From assembly GCA_963978895.1 (NCBI GenBank), contig OZ022241.1, forward strand, positions 23,214,073 to 23,278,072: 64,000 bases of DNA. Direction: 5' to 3'. Positions 54,494 to 64,000 of the stretch are shown here, in pieces (the stretch's first letter is position 1; every line of letters begins with the position of its first letter). The DNA is from Erpobdella octoculata. Taxonomy: Eukaryota; Annelida; Clitellata; Hirudinida; Erpobdellidae. The notes beneath the pieces are model-generated. The model did not search any database. It had not been told where the DNA came from and saw only the letters and a program-made list of their open reading frames with translations. A program made the translations under genes and the position numbers.

Positions 54494-57390
54494 TAGATCA
54501 GAGAAAAACCAGGTTTCAGTTCATCAAAGACCCATTCAAATATGGAAGAAATTTACTGGACCCACCCAAGTCAGGAACGCTTCAAGTAGACAAAGCAACG
54601 CTCGATGAATATTTTCGGTCCGCATTCCGTGACCCGCGTGGAGGTCAGCAGAAAGAAACGATCTTCCAGAAATCCCACTTCCAACTTTTCTTTCAGAGAA
54701 GGCATGATTTCGTTCGTTACTTGAAGTTACTCAATTTCTCTACAGAACAAAAAACAGATCTGCTCCTGGACCAAATGGGGTGCCATATCTCGTCTACAAA
54801 AAATGCCCAGAAGTATTGAGATTATTGCATTCTCTACTCGTGGGCTCTTGGGAAAGAAGAAGAATTGAAAGCGAATGGCAAAGAACAGAGGGTATCTTTA
54901 TTCCGAAAGAAAAAAACTCGAAGGCAATACATCAGTTTCGCCCAATTTCATTGTTAAACGTCGAGGGAAAGATATTTTTTGCTGTCCTTGCTCGGAGACT
55001 GACAAGCTATGTAATTCAAAACAATTACATCGACAGGTCTGTTCAGAAGGGAGGAGTGCCAGGAGTACCAGGATGCATCGAACATTCGTCAGTGATCTGG
55101 GAAGCATTGAAAAGAGCTAAAGATAATCGTCTCAGCTTGCACATTGTTTGGTTAGACTTTGCCAATGCTTATGGAGCTGTTCGTGACCAAATGTTGTGGA
55201 AAACTCTCAGATCGCATCATGTTCCAAATTTTGTGATAGAAATGTTGCAACAGTATTTCGGACATTTCAAATTGAGGTTGTCAACGTCTTCATGTTCAAC
55301 AGAATGGTTCCAGTTAGAAGTTGGTATAGCAATGGGTTGCTCAATTTCACCCATTCTCTTCGTATTAGCGATGCAGCTGCTTCTGAATGCAGTGGGTTCT
55401 CGCGTGGAGGAAGCTTACGTTGGCAAAGGTATCTTGATGCCATCGGTGAAGGACTTCATGGATGATACAACTTTGGTTCTAAACAAATGTATCTCAATGC
55501 GACGAGCTCTTGATGCATTCAGCGGGCTGCTATCATGGTGCGGCATGAGTTTCAAGGCAACCAAGTCAAGAAGCTTATCTCTGCGACGAGGCAAGATCGA
55601 CGACAACGTGACGTTTTCAGTTGCTGGCAACAGGATCCCAACATTGAGAGAAGAACCGGTTAAGAGCCTGGGAAGATGGTATGACGATTCGCTTAACGAC
55701 ACTGGACGGTGTTCCGAAGTTCTCCGATCGGCATTTGAATATATGATGAAAATTGATGCGGCCCCACTCCAGAGCAGGTTCAAATTGTGGTTGCTTCAGT
55801 TTGTTCTGTTGCCGAGATTGCTGTGGCCTCAATCAATGTATGAGGTGAGCTTACCATTGGTGGAAAAGCTAGAAAGGAGGATGAATAAATTTACAAGGAA
55901 ATGGTTGGGTCTGCCTCCGGGATTTCCTTCGGTAGCTTTGTACAGCAAAACTGCCAAACTGAGGTTGCCACTGAAGTCTTTGGTTGAGGAGTTTAAGATA
56001 AACAAGATCCGTACGCAACTAATGCTGGATAACTCTTCGGATCAAAGAATTGTGGAGATGGGACCTCTTGTAAAGTTCGGAAAGAAATTGGTAGCCAGAA
56101 AGGAGATCGCAGAAGCGGAAGCCTCTTTACGTTGGACAGAAAGAGTTGGGGCAGTTCAACAGGACAAACGGGGTCTCGGGTCAACCCATCGAATTTGGTG
56201 GTCAAAAGCCAGCACCAGTGAACGAACAAGTCTGGTCATTCAGGAAAGAAAGAAAGCTATTGAGTCCCAGAGAATGATTAAGTTTGTTCAGTTATCTCAA
56301 CAAGGAGATTGGACGACATGGGAAAATGCTGTTCAGCGTTCGCTTTCTTGGAAAGACATTTTGCAATACACACCACTACGTTTGTCTTTTTTGATTAGAT
56401 CTGTTTATGATCAACTGCCGTCATCCAGCAATCTTCGAAGTTGAAAGACGATGATTCGTGCATGTTATGTAGGCAATCGGAGACTCTCATTCACGTTCTT
56501 TCCTGTTGTTCGTTTTCACTTTCACACGAGAGGTACACTTGGCGCCATAACCAAGTACTCCGAAAATTGCTTGACTTCGTCAAAGAAGCGTGTAAGAAAG
56601 CAATAACAAGAGGAATACAGCAGAAAAGAAAAATCTACTTTTTGAGAGAAGGCAATCTGAAGTTCCACAGGTTCAGATCTACTAGAGACTTTGAATGTGT
56701 GTTGGGTGCTGCCGACGATTGGTCGGTTTCGGCTGATTTGGATGGCGAAAGAAAATTTCCAGAAGCTGTGAGATCTAGCGGTTTAAAGCCGGATATAATT
56801 ATATATTCTGACTTGGCCAAGACAATGCTCCTGATTGAACTCTCTGTGCCATGGGAAAGTAACATGGAATCTAGCAATATTTTCAAAAAGGAGAGATATA
56901 GGGATTTAGCATGTGATTTGAATGCCAAAGGGTTCAAAACTGAAATTTTTGCAGTCGAGGTTGGCGTTCGAGGGTTGGTTAGCAGCTCAATGTTAAAATT
57001 GCTTAAAGCTCTTGGTTTTTCAAACCGAGAAAAAACTCGAGCCATCAAGGAGATCTCCCAGACAGCTGCATCTTTTTGGATTTTCGCTAATAGAAAAAAG
57101 AAAGCGCTACAAGATGCACACGAAATGGTTTAGCCTTGTTTACATTGAGCGATAATCGTTCCGGCGATTTCAAGTTTTGTTTCGAACAGTTTTCTGCTGA
57201 ACTTTGAATTTTCGTGTTTCAAGTTAGGAATTTGGAAATTTTTCTCGCCGAAGGGCGTCCGCCTGATCAACGGACGTGGGCCGACCTCTCTTAAAAGCGT
57301 CAAGAAGTTTAAGGGCCGAAACGCTAAAAATGAGAGGTTCTTCTTCTGAAGACCTTCGGCGACGAAAGCTCGCAAAGAGTTATAACACAC
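54494..57390 (+). pseudogene. RLE family 2, copy E: 5'-truncated, frameshifted
   Basis: Starts abruptly after (CATA)n within the basic region (matches 59171 of unit G). A damaged stretch at 54650-54780 is followed by an open RT frame (54780-56444): motif A (IVWLDFANAYG), GIAMGCSISP and FMDDTTLVLN. An 8-base deletion at ~56442 breaks the frame before the CCHC knuckle. The second frame (56441-57133) carries CMLCRQSETLIHVLSCC and the endonuclease (KPDIIIYSDLAKTMLLIE, LSVPWE). The 3' UTR includes the pseudoknot element (57256-57338) and ends AACACACA at (CATA)n. Confidence 0.88.
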
Positions 57391-57456
57391 ACATACATAC
57401 ATACATACATACATACATACATACATACATACATACATACATACATACATACATAC
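57391..57456. repeat. (CATA)n
   Basis: About 65 bp between copies E and F. Confidence 0.97.
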
Positions 57457-58340
57457 ATTCACTTTCACACGGGAGGTACACTTGGCGTCATAACCAAGTA
57501 CTCCGAAAATTGCTTGACTTCGTCAAAGAAGCGTGTAAGAAAGCAAAGACAAGAAGAATACAGCAGAAAAGGAAAATCTACTTTTTGAGAGAAGGCAATC
57601 TGAAGTTCCACAGGTTCAGATCTACAAGAGACTTTGAATGTGTGATGGGTGCTGCCGACGATTGGTCGGTTTCGGCTGATTTGGATGGCGAAAGAAAATT
57701 TCCAGAAGCCGTGAGATCTAGCGGCTTAAAGCCGGATATAATTGTATATTCTGACTTGGCCAAGACAATGTTCCTGATTGAACTCTCTGTGCCATGGGAA
57801 AGTAACATGGAATCTAGCAATATTTTCAAAGAGGAGAGATATAGGGAGTTAGCATGTGATTTGAATGCCAAAGGGTTCAGGACTGAAATTTTTGCAGTCG
57901 AGGATGGCGTTCGAGGGTTGGTTAGCAGCTCAATGTTAAAACTGCTGAAAGCTCTTGGTTTTTCAAACCGAGAAAAAACTCGAGCCATCAAGGAGATCTC
58001 CCAGACAGCTGAAGCTGCATCTTTTTGGATTTTTGCTAATAGAAAAAAGAAAGCGCTACAAAATGCACACGAAATGGTTTAGCCTTGTTTACATTGGGCG
58101 ATAATCGTTCCGGCGATTTCAAGTTTTGTTTCGAACAGTTTTCTGCTGAATTTTGAATTTTCGTGTTTCAAGTTAGGAATTTGGAAATTTTTCTCGCTGA
58201 AGGGCGTCCGCCTGATCAACGGACGTGGGCCCACCTCTCTCTTAAAAGCGTCAAGAAGTTTAAGGGCCGAAACGCTAAAAATGAGAGGTTCTTCTTCTGA
58301 AGACCTTCGGCGACGAAAGCTCGCAAAGAGTTAAAACACA
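57457..58340 (+). pseudogene. RLE family 2, copy F: 3'-end fragment in tandem with G
   Basis: It begins right after (CATA)n just downstream of the CCHC knuckle (FTFTREVHLA-equivalent; in frame SHGRYTWRHNQVLRKLL). It contains an undisrupted endonuclease tail (KPDIIVYSDLAKTMFLIE, LSVPWE, KEERY) to the stop at 58082. One change, EVGVRG to EDGVRG, distinguishes it. The open frame upstream of 57457 is microsatellite. The 3' UTR carries the pseudoknot element (58205-58289) and ends TTAAAACACA exactly at unit G. Confidence 0.87.
58205..58289 (+). promoter_or_regulatory. RLE 3' pseudoknot-like RNA element (family 2)
   Basis: CGTCCG (58205-58210) pairs with CGGACG (58220-58225). GGCCC (58228-58232) pairs with GGGCC (58264-58268). 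ACCTCTC (58233-58239) pairs with GAGAGGT (58283-58289). AGCGT (58247-58251) pairs with ACGCT (58272-58276). Copies lie at 57256-57338 and 61953-62037. Confidence 0.78.
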
Positions 58341-58364
58341 TTTATGAGGCATTAAGCCATTTGG

Positions 58365-58421
58365 CAACCGGGAAAGACCGTTGACACTTGGAAAGACAAG
58401 TGACCTCTCGGAAAGACGAGA
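58365..58421 (+). promoter_or_regulatory. Tandem GAAAGA-loop hairpin array (family 2)
   Basis: Three stem-loops every 20-21 nt with identical GAAAGA loops: CAACCGG/CCGTTG (58365-58383, one bulge), CACTTG/CAAGTG (58385-58402) and TCTCG/CGAGA (58406-58421). The stem sequences differ from family 1, while loop and spacing are the same. Confidence 0.8.
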
Positions 58422-58593
58422 ACTTCACGGGTATCAGGCCTGGCTTAGCCGAAGTACAATCCGTTCAAATGCCGCTTCATCTTATACTACGAAATGCCCC
58501 CAGAGTTCCAACCGAAAGGAGGGGGAGAATGATGAACTCACATTCGGACCTTTGGACAACGACCCTGCTTCTTCAACGGACCCTAATGGGGGT

Positions 58594-61500
58594 ATGCTTC
58601 ACGAGTGTGTTTGCGGTAGGAGTTTCAAGACGATCCGTGGAATGAAAGTCCACAGAACGAAAATGGGCTGCTTAACCGAATTCCGTCAACGTCCTGCATC
58701 AGATAATGCAGGTAAAACGTCGAACATTGCCGGGCCGGAGGCCAACCACAGCCCCGACGCAGTTCAAGATGTGAATCCGGAAGTAGAAATCAGTCAACCT
58801 AGGCCAAGAATTAATTTTCCTGCAGCAGGAGATACAATTGCATGGAAAAAGTTGGACGAAACACTCTCAAAACTTCTCAAAACACGTTCAAGAAATTCAT
58901 CAAATTTCAGTATGAAAGACTTCACTGATGTTATTTACGAAAAAAGCATTGAATTGTTTGGTGTGAAACAAAAACGTCAGGTTCGAAACAATGAAGGCAT
59001 GATTTCTAGACGACAAAGAGAAATCAATCAGCTGAAGAGAGAAAAGAAACTGTTACGAAAGCGGTGGAAAAGAGCCCAGGAAAATGAAAAAGCTGGTCTC
59101 GGAGAGCTGCGGCAGAGTTTGGGGCGTCGTTTGTCTTCCCTAATGAAGGCCGAGCGTTTTCGGATAAAGAAAAGAGATCAGAGAAATGCCAGGTTTCAGT
59201 TCATCAAAGACCCATTCAAATATGGAAGAAATTTACTGGACCCACCCAAGTCAGGAACGCTTCAAGCAGACAAAGCAACGCTCGATGAATATTTTCGGTC
59301 CGCATTCCGTGACCCGCGTGGAGATCAGCAGTTAGAAGAAAGAACCGATCTTCCAGAAATCCCACTTCCAAACTTTTCTTTCAGAGAAGGCATGATTTCG
59401 TTACTCGAAGTTACTCAATTTCTCTACAGAACAAGAAACAGATCTGCTCCTGGACCAAATGGGGTGCCATATCTCGTCTACAAAAAATGCCCAGAAGTTT
59501 TGAGATTATTGCATTCTCTACTCGTGGGCTCTTGGGAAAGAAGAAAAATTGAAAGCGAATGGCAAAGAGCAGAAGGTATCTTTATTCCGAAAGAAAAAGA
59601 CTCGAAGGAAATACATCAGTTCCGCCCAATTTCATTGTTAAACGTCGAGGGAAAGATATTTTTTGCTGTCCTTGCTCGGAGACTGACAAGCTATGTAATT
59701 CAAAACAATTACATCGACAGGTCTGTTCAGAAGGGAGGAGTGCCAGGAGTACCAGGATGCATCGAACATTCGTCAGTGATCTGGGAAGCATTGAAAAGAG
59801 CTAAAGAAAATCGTCTCAGCTTGCACATTGTCTGGTTAGACTTTGCCAATGCTTATGGAGCCGTTCGTCACCAAATGTTGTGGAGAACTCTCAGATCGCA
59901 TCATGTTCCAAATTTTGTGATAGAAATGTTGCAACAGTATTTCGGACATTTCAAATTGAGGTTGTCTACGTCCTCTTGTTCAACAGAATGGTTCCAGTTA
60001 GAGGTTGGCATAGCAATGGGCTGCTCAATTTCACCCATTCTCTTCGTATTAGCGATGCAGCTGCTTCTGAATGCAGTGGGTTCTCGCGTGGAAGAAGCTT
60101 ACGTTGGCAAAGGTATCTTGATGCCATCGGTGAAGGCCTTCATGGATGATACAACTTTGGTTCTAAACAAATGTATCTCAATGCGACGAGCTCTTGATGC
60201 ATTCAGCGGGCTGCTATCATGGTGCGGCATGAGTTTCAAGGCAACCAAGTCAAGAAGCTTATCTCTGCGACGAGGCAAGATCGACGACAACGTGACCTTT
60301 TCAGTTGCTGGCAACAGGATCCCAACATTGAGAGAAGAACCGGTTAAGAGCCTGGGAAGGTGGTATGACGATTCGCTTAACGACACTGGACGGTGTTCTG
60401 AGGTTCTTCGATCGGCATTTGAAGATATGAAGAAAATTGATGCGGCCCCACTCCAGAGCAGGTTCAAATTGTGGTTGCTTCAGTTTGTTCTATTACCGAA
60501 ATTGCTTTGGCCTCTATCAATGTATGAGATGAGCTTACCATTGGTAGAAAAGCTAGAAAGGAGGATGAATAAATTTACAAGGAAATGGTTGGGTCTGCCT
60601 CCGGGATTTTCTTCGGTAGCTTTGTACAGCAAGACTGCCAAACTGAGGTTGCCACTGAAGTCTTTGGTTGAGGAGTTTAAGATAAACAAGATCCGTACGC
60701 AACTAATGCTGGATAACTCTTCGGATCAAAGAATTGTGGAGATGGGACCTCTTGTAAAGTACGGAAAGAAATGGGTAGCCAGAAAGGAGATCGCAGAAGC
60801 TGAAGCCTCTTTACGTTGGACAGAAAGAGTTGGGGCAGTTCAACAGGACAAACGGGGTCTCGGGTCAACCCATCGAATTTGGTGGTCAAAAGCCAGCACC
60901 AGTGAACGAACAAGTCTGGTCATTCAGGAAAGAAAGAAAGCTATCGAGTCCCAGAGAATGATTAAGTTTGTTCAGTTATCTCAACAAGGAGACTGGACGA
61001 CATGGGAAAATGCTGTTCAGCGTTCACTTTCTTGGAAAGACATTTGGCAATACACACCACTACGTTTGTCTTTTTTGATTAGATCTGTTTATGATCAACT
61101 GCCGTCATCCAGCAATCTTCGAAGATGGAAGTTGAAAGACGATGATTCGTGCATGTTATGCGGGCAATCGGAGACTCTCATTCACGTTCTTTCCTGTTGT
61201 TCGTTTTCACTTTCACACGGGATGTACACTTGGCGTCATAACCAAGTACTCCGAAAATTGCTTGACTTCGTCAAAGAAGTGTGTAAGAAAGCAAAGACAA
61301 GAGGAATACAGCAGAAAAGGAAAATCTACTTTTTGAGAGAAGGCAATCTGAAGTTCCACAGGTTCAGATCTACAAGAGACTTTGAATGTGTGATGGGTGC
61401 TGCCGACGATTGGTCGGTTTCGGCTGATTTGGATGGCGAAAGAAAATTTCCAGAAGCCGTGAGATCTAGCGGCTTAAAGCCGGATATAATTGTATATTCT

Positions 61501-61830
61501 GACTTGGCCAAGACAATGTTCCTGATTGAACTCTCTGTGCCATGGGAAAGTAACATGGAATCTAGCAATATTTTCAAAGAGGAGAGATATAGGGAGTTAG
61601 CATGTGATTTGAATGCCAAAGGGTTCAGGACTGAAATTTTTGCAGTCGAGGTTGGCGTTCGAGGGTTGGTTAGCAGCTCAATGTTAAAACTGCTGAAAGC
61701 TCTTGGTTTTTCAAACCGAGAAAAAACTCGAGCCATCAAGGAGATCTCCCAGACAGCTGAAGCTGCATCTTTTTGGATTTTCGCTAATAGAAAAAAGAAA
61801 GCGCTACAAGATGCACACGAAATGGTTTAG
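58594..61830 (+). CDS. RLE family 2 ORF: zinc finger, RT, CCHC, restriction-like endonuclease
   Basis: An intact frame of about 1,078 residues from ATG 58594, chosen because it lies just before the zinc finger; the frame stays open upstream to 58381 without another ATG. Only one N-terminal finger (C5, C7, H20, C26) is present, against two in family 1. The linker AGPEANHSPD is shared by both families. A basic helix (SRRQREINQLKREKKLLRKR) is followed by RT: SAPGPNGVPYLVYK, motif A (IVWLDFANAYG), GIAMGCSISP and FMDD. The CCHC knuckle is CMLCGQSETLIHVLSC. The endonuclease has KPDIIVYSDLAK, FLIELSVPWE and KEERY. The wording matches R2/Hero-like RLE elements. No disabling lesion seen, so it may be active. 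Confidence 0.92.
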   Translation: MLHECVCGRSFKTIRGMKVHRTKMGCLTEFRQRPASDNAGKTSNIAGPEANHSPDAVQDVNPEVEISQPRPRINFPAAGDTIAWKKLDETLSKLLKTRSRNSSNFSMKDFTDVIYEKSIELFGVKQKRQVRNNEGMISRRQREINQLKREKKLLRKRWKRAQENEKAGLGELRQSLGRRLSSLMKAERFRIKKRDQRNARFQFIKDPFKYGRNLLDPPKSGTLQADKATLDEYFRSAFRDPRGDQQLEERTDLPEIPLPNFSFREGMISLLEVTQFLYRTRNRSAPGPNGVPYLVYKKCPEVLRLLHSLLVGSWERRKIESEWQRAEGIFIPKEKDSKEIHQFRPISLLNVEGKIFFAVLARRLTSYVIQNNYIDRSVQKGGVPGVPGCIEHSSVIWEALKRAKENRLSLHIVWLDFANAYGAVRHQMLWRTLRSHHVPNFVIEMLQQYFGHFKLRLSTSSCSTEWFQLEVGIAMGCSISPILFVLAMQLLLNAVGSRVEEAYVGKGILMPSVKAFMDDTTLVLNKCISMRRALDAFSGLLSWCGMSFKATKSRSLSLRRGKIDDNVTFSVAGNRIPTLREEPVKSLGRWYDDSLNDTGRCSEVLRSAFEDMKKIDAAPLQSRFKLWLLQFVLLPKLLWPLSMYEMSLPLVEKLERRMNKFTRKWLGLPPGFSSVALYSKTAKLRLPLKSLVEEFKINKIRTQLMLDNSSDQRIVEMGPLVKYGKKWVARKEIAEAEASLRWTERVGAVQQDKRGLGSTHRIWWSKASTSERTSLVIQERKKAIESQRMIKFVQLSQQGDWTTWENAVQRSLSWKDIWQYTPLRLSFLIRSVYDQLPSSSNLRRWKLKDDDSCMLCGQSETLIHVLSCCSFSLSHGMYTWRHNQVLRKLLDFVKEVCKKAKTRGIQQKRKIYFLREGNLKFHRFRSTRDFECVMGAADDWSVSADLDGERKFPEAVRSSGLKPDIIVYSDLAKTMFLIELSVPWESNMESSNIFKEERYRELACDLNAKGFRTEIFAVEVGVRGLVSSSMLKLLKALGFSNREKTRAIKEISQTAEAASFWIFANRKKKALQDAHEMV

Positions 61831-62085
61831 CCTTGTTTACATTGGGCGATAATCGTTCCGGCGATTTCAAGTTTTGTTTCGAACAGTTTTCTGCTGAATT
61901 TTGAATTTTCGTGTTTCAAGTTAGGAATTTGGAAATTTTTCTCGCCGAAGGGCGTCCGCCTGATCAACGGACGTGGGCCCACCTCTCTCTTAAAAGCGTC
62001 AAGAAGTTTAAGGGCCGAAACGCTAAAAATGAGAGGTTCTTCTTCTGAAGACCTTCGGCGACGAAAGCTCGCAAAGAGTTAAAAC

Positions 62086-62402
62086 ACACACATACATACA
62101 TACATACATACATACATACATACATACATACATACATACATACATACATACATACATACATACATACATACATACATACATACATACATACATACATACA
62201 TACATACATACATACATACATACATACATACATACATACATACATACATACATACATACATACATACATACATACATACATACATACATACATACATACA
62301 TACATACATACATACATACATACATACATACATACATACATACATACATACATACATACATACATACATACATACATACATACATACATACATACATACA
62401 TA
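62086..62402. repeat. (CATA)n, about 315 bp
   Basis: Near-perfect tract at the 3' end of unit G. Confidence 0.98.
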
Positions 62403-62855
62403 CTCCCGTTTCCGTTTCCGCTCGCGCCCTTTTTCTCTTTTCTACTCTTTCCTAACTTCTTTTAGCCCATAAAACGTAAAATAGATGTGCCTAACCATGT
62501 TTGAAGCCTTCAAACGTTGTTACGTTCACTAAACTTGAATTTTATTACACAAATTATCTTTGATGGTCGTACATAGGCATTTTCGGCCTGGAAAGTTTTT
62601 GGCCCACCTGAGCCGGAAGACCGAAGTTGGGAGTCCAAACCTTTTTACATTTTTCTCCTGAATGAGAACTACCTCCTTGCCAAATTTTATCAAGATCGCT
62701 CTCCGCTCATTCTGTGACCGATTTTATTTTTTTTTACAAAAACCTTCTCCCATTGCCTCTCAAGCTTGTATGAAAACTGCACTACGATTGGATGAATAGT
62801 GTAGCAATGCATAAAGGACATCTTTACTTACATACAAAACTTATATATATACTAG
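62403..62855 (+). mobile_element. RTE-like 3' tail (copy 2)
   Basis: Close relative of 28313-28775 (CTTTTAGCCCATAAAACGTA, GAAGCCTTCAAACGTTGTTA, GTGTAGCAATGCATAAAGGA), likewise directly after (CATA)n. Non-coding. Confidence 0.5.
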
Positions 62856-63190
62856 CTGACTCAGCAAACGTTGTTTTACGTTATAAATAATTTTCGTTTT
62901 TTTTATTAAATGTTTATTGTAAAAAATTATGACAACTTAAAAAAATCAATCTCGAAGACCAATCGAGTGTACAATGCCCGAGTTTTGAAAGTTTTTCTAT
63001 CGTTCTTTTCTCTTTCTCCCGTTTCTTTTCCCGCTTGCTCTCCCGTTCCCGTTTGCTCTCTCGTTTCCCCTTGCTCTCCCGTTCCCGTTTACTTTCCCGT
63101 TTCCGCTTGTTTTCCCGCTTCCGCTTGTATTGCCGCACCCGGGGCTTTTAGAGGTTTTTCTATCGTTTTTCTTTCGCTCCTTTGACCAGG
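62856..63190 (+). repeat. ACTAGCTGACTCAGC module and GC-rich minisatellite
   Basis: It begins ACTAGCTGACTCAGCAAACG. Then follow AT-rich bases and units of CCCGTTCCCGTTTGCTCT type, ending CACCCGGGGCTTTTAGAGG. It parallels 28776-29187. 63191-63357 holds nothing I recognise. Confidence 0.65.
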
Positions 63191-63356
63191 CCTGTAACTG
63201 GCATGAGTGACACACGGTGGAGTTAAAGAATACCTATTTATACGTTTTATAGACACACAAACATTTAATAGAAATTCGCATATTTTATAGACAAATAAAT
63301 AAGTTACACTAAGGTTTGCAAAAACAAACTTAGAGATCAACCAACAGAAAAAGATG

Positions 63357-63357
<1 letters not shown>

Positions 63358-63418
<61 letters not shown>
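63358..63418. repeat. (TA)n
   Basis: TA tract at the end of PLE-16. Confidence 0.97.
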
Positions 63419-63421
<3 letters not shown>

Positions 63422-64000
63422 TTGAGACACGCTCTAAGAAACACAACTCGCCATTTGACAGAAACAACTTTTCGAGCCAAATTCTCGACCTTTCGGCACA
63501 AAACTCTCTGTTCGAGACTACAATTAGCCAAAAACTTTTCCATTAAACTTTTATTGTCAGACCGACGGACCGTTTCAGCTATGTCAGCCATCCTCAGGGT
63601 CAAAAGTAAAACGAGAAAAGTAAACAAACAGAAAGAACCGAAATTGTCAAAGAATTAGCACACTAACAAAAGAAAAAACGAAAAAACACTCTACCTATCA
63701 AATCAAAAGAATATAAAATTTATACTATTGGAAATCAATTTTTGCGTTTTCGCTGTGTTATATTAGAAGAGACAAGTATTTCCTCAGATACATTACAATG
63801 AGATTCGTCAGGAGCAGCCTCAACAGCCAAAGTATTTGTGTCAGAGGACGAGTCAGAAGTATCATTATTTATGTTATCCTCGTCGCTAGAAGGAATACAG
63901 GGTAACCGATGCATATTGCTTTCTTTGACACCGAATAAGTGGAGAATCTGTGGAAATTTATCAAATTGTTTATTAATTGCGGGTCTCATTACTAAGATAT
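63419..64000 (-). mobile_element. PLE-16, 3' region and C-terminal coding end, running off the window
   Basis: Minus strand. The tail frame enters from the right edge (MRPAINKQFDKFPQILHLFG, acidic middle) and ends ILVSSNITQRKRKN with its stop at 63735. Then comes the 3' region with the hammerhead (63560-63601) and the overlapping N-terminal peptide frame ending FLRACLKD at (TA)n. It is nearly identical to PLE-4 and PLE-12, and longer than either where they overlap. The nuclease core and RT, if present, lie beyond 64000. Confidence 0.85.
63560..63601 (-). ncRNA. Minimal hammerhead ribozyme (PLE type)
   Basis: Same 42 nt as 10123-10164 on the minus strand; core intact. Confidence 0.88.

Larger units (their letters stand above)
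58341..62085 (+). mobile_element. RLE family 2, unit G: full-length element
   Basis: A complete element of about 3.75 kb. The 5' end TTTATGAGGCATTAAGCC follows copy F without a spacer. Then come the hairpin array (58365-58421), ORF, and 3' UTR with pseudoknot element, ending TTAAAACACACA before (CATA)n. It is comparable part by part with family 1 unit B. Confidence 0.9.

Noticed and set aside
57276..57456. N-terminal extension of the copy F frame through 3' UTR and microsatellite
   Set aside because: It is copy E's 3' UTR plus CATA repeat in a chance open frame; the RLE homology begins at 57457.

Overview
The window looks like intergenic heterochromatin from an invertebrate animal nuclear genome. 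I find no convincing host gene. Essentially everything recognisable is a transposable element, an element remnant or a simple repeat. The mix points to a metazoan: Penelope-like elements (PLEs) with GIY-YIG endonucleases and hammerhead ribozymes, CR1/L2-type and RNase H-bearing LINEs, R2/Hero-like LINEs with a restriction-like endonuclease (RLE), hAT transposons, a tRNA-derived SINE, and TTAGGG-type interstitial repeats. A lophotrochozoan or flatworm would fit, but the sequence does not settle the phylum.

Layout. 1-5.2 kb: remnants of two LINEs, the second minus-strand with RT and RNase H. 5.2-28 kb: a PLE graveyard. At least fourteen PLE pieces lie on both strands, most ending exactly at a (TA)n tract, several joined head-to-head at their 5' ends. 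Two CR1/L2 LINEs (12.3-14.3 and 15.1-18.2 kb), a 157-bp satellite (22.4-23.2 kb), a GC-rich repeat and a weak Gypsy-like trace sit among them. 28-29.7 kb: RTE-like tails, an 18-bp-type GC-rich minisatellite and (CATA)n tracts. 29.7-46 kb: RLE family 1, with one apparently intact copy (29.9-33.4 kb), one decayed copy interrupted by a SINE, and a head-to-tail array of a 3' fragment, unit A and unit B; a hAT transposon with a nested MITE lies between. 46.3-52.4 kb: quiet AT-rich DNA with a non-autonomous hAT element (perfect 8-bp target duplication), a hAT transposase relic and a LINE tail. 52.5-62.1 kb: a further family 1 relic and RLE family 2 copies E, F and G, with G intact. 62.4-64 kb: RTE-like tail, minisatellite and another PLE.

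How it works together. Two self-reinforcing systems dominate. PLEs sit at (TA)n tracts and carry minimal hammerhead ribozymes in their terminal repeats; the ribozyme overlaps the start of the reading frame. The RLE elements sit at (CATA)n tracts, always in the same orientation. Each new copy lands where an older copy meets its (CATA)n, giving exact tandem arrays.

The most promising undescribed signals are two RNA structures shared by the RLE families. One is a 5' array of three or four hairpins every ~21 nt with GAAAGA-type loops. The other is a 3' pseudoknot-like element kept by compensatory changes in three families, including a third family known here only from its 3' end.
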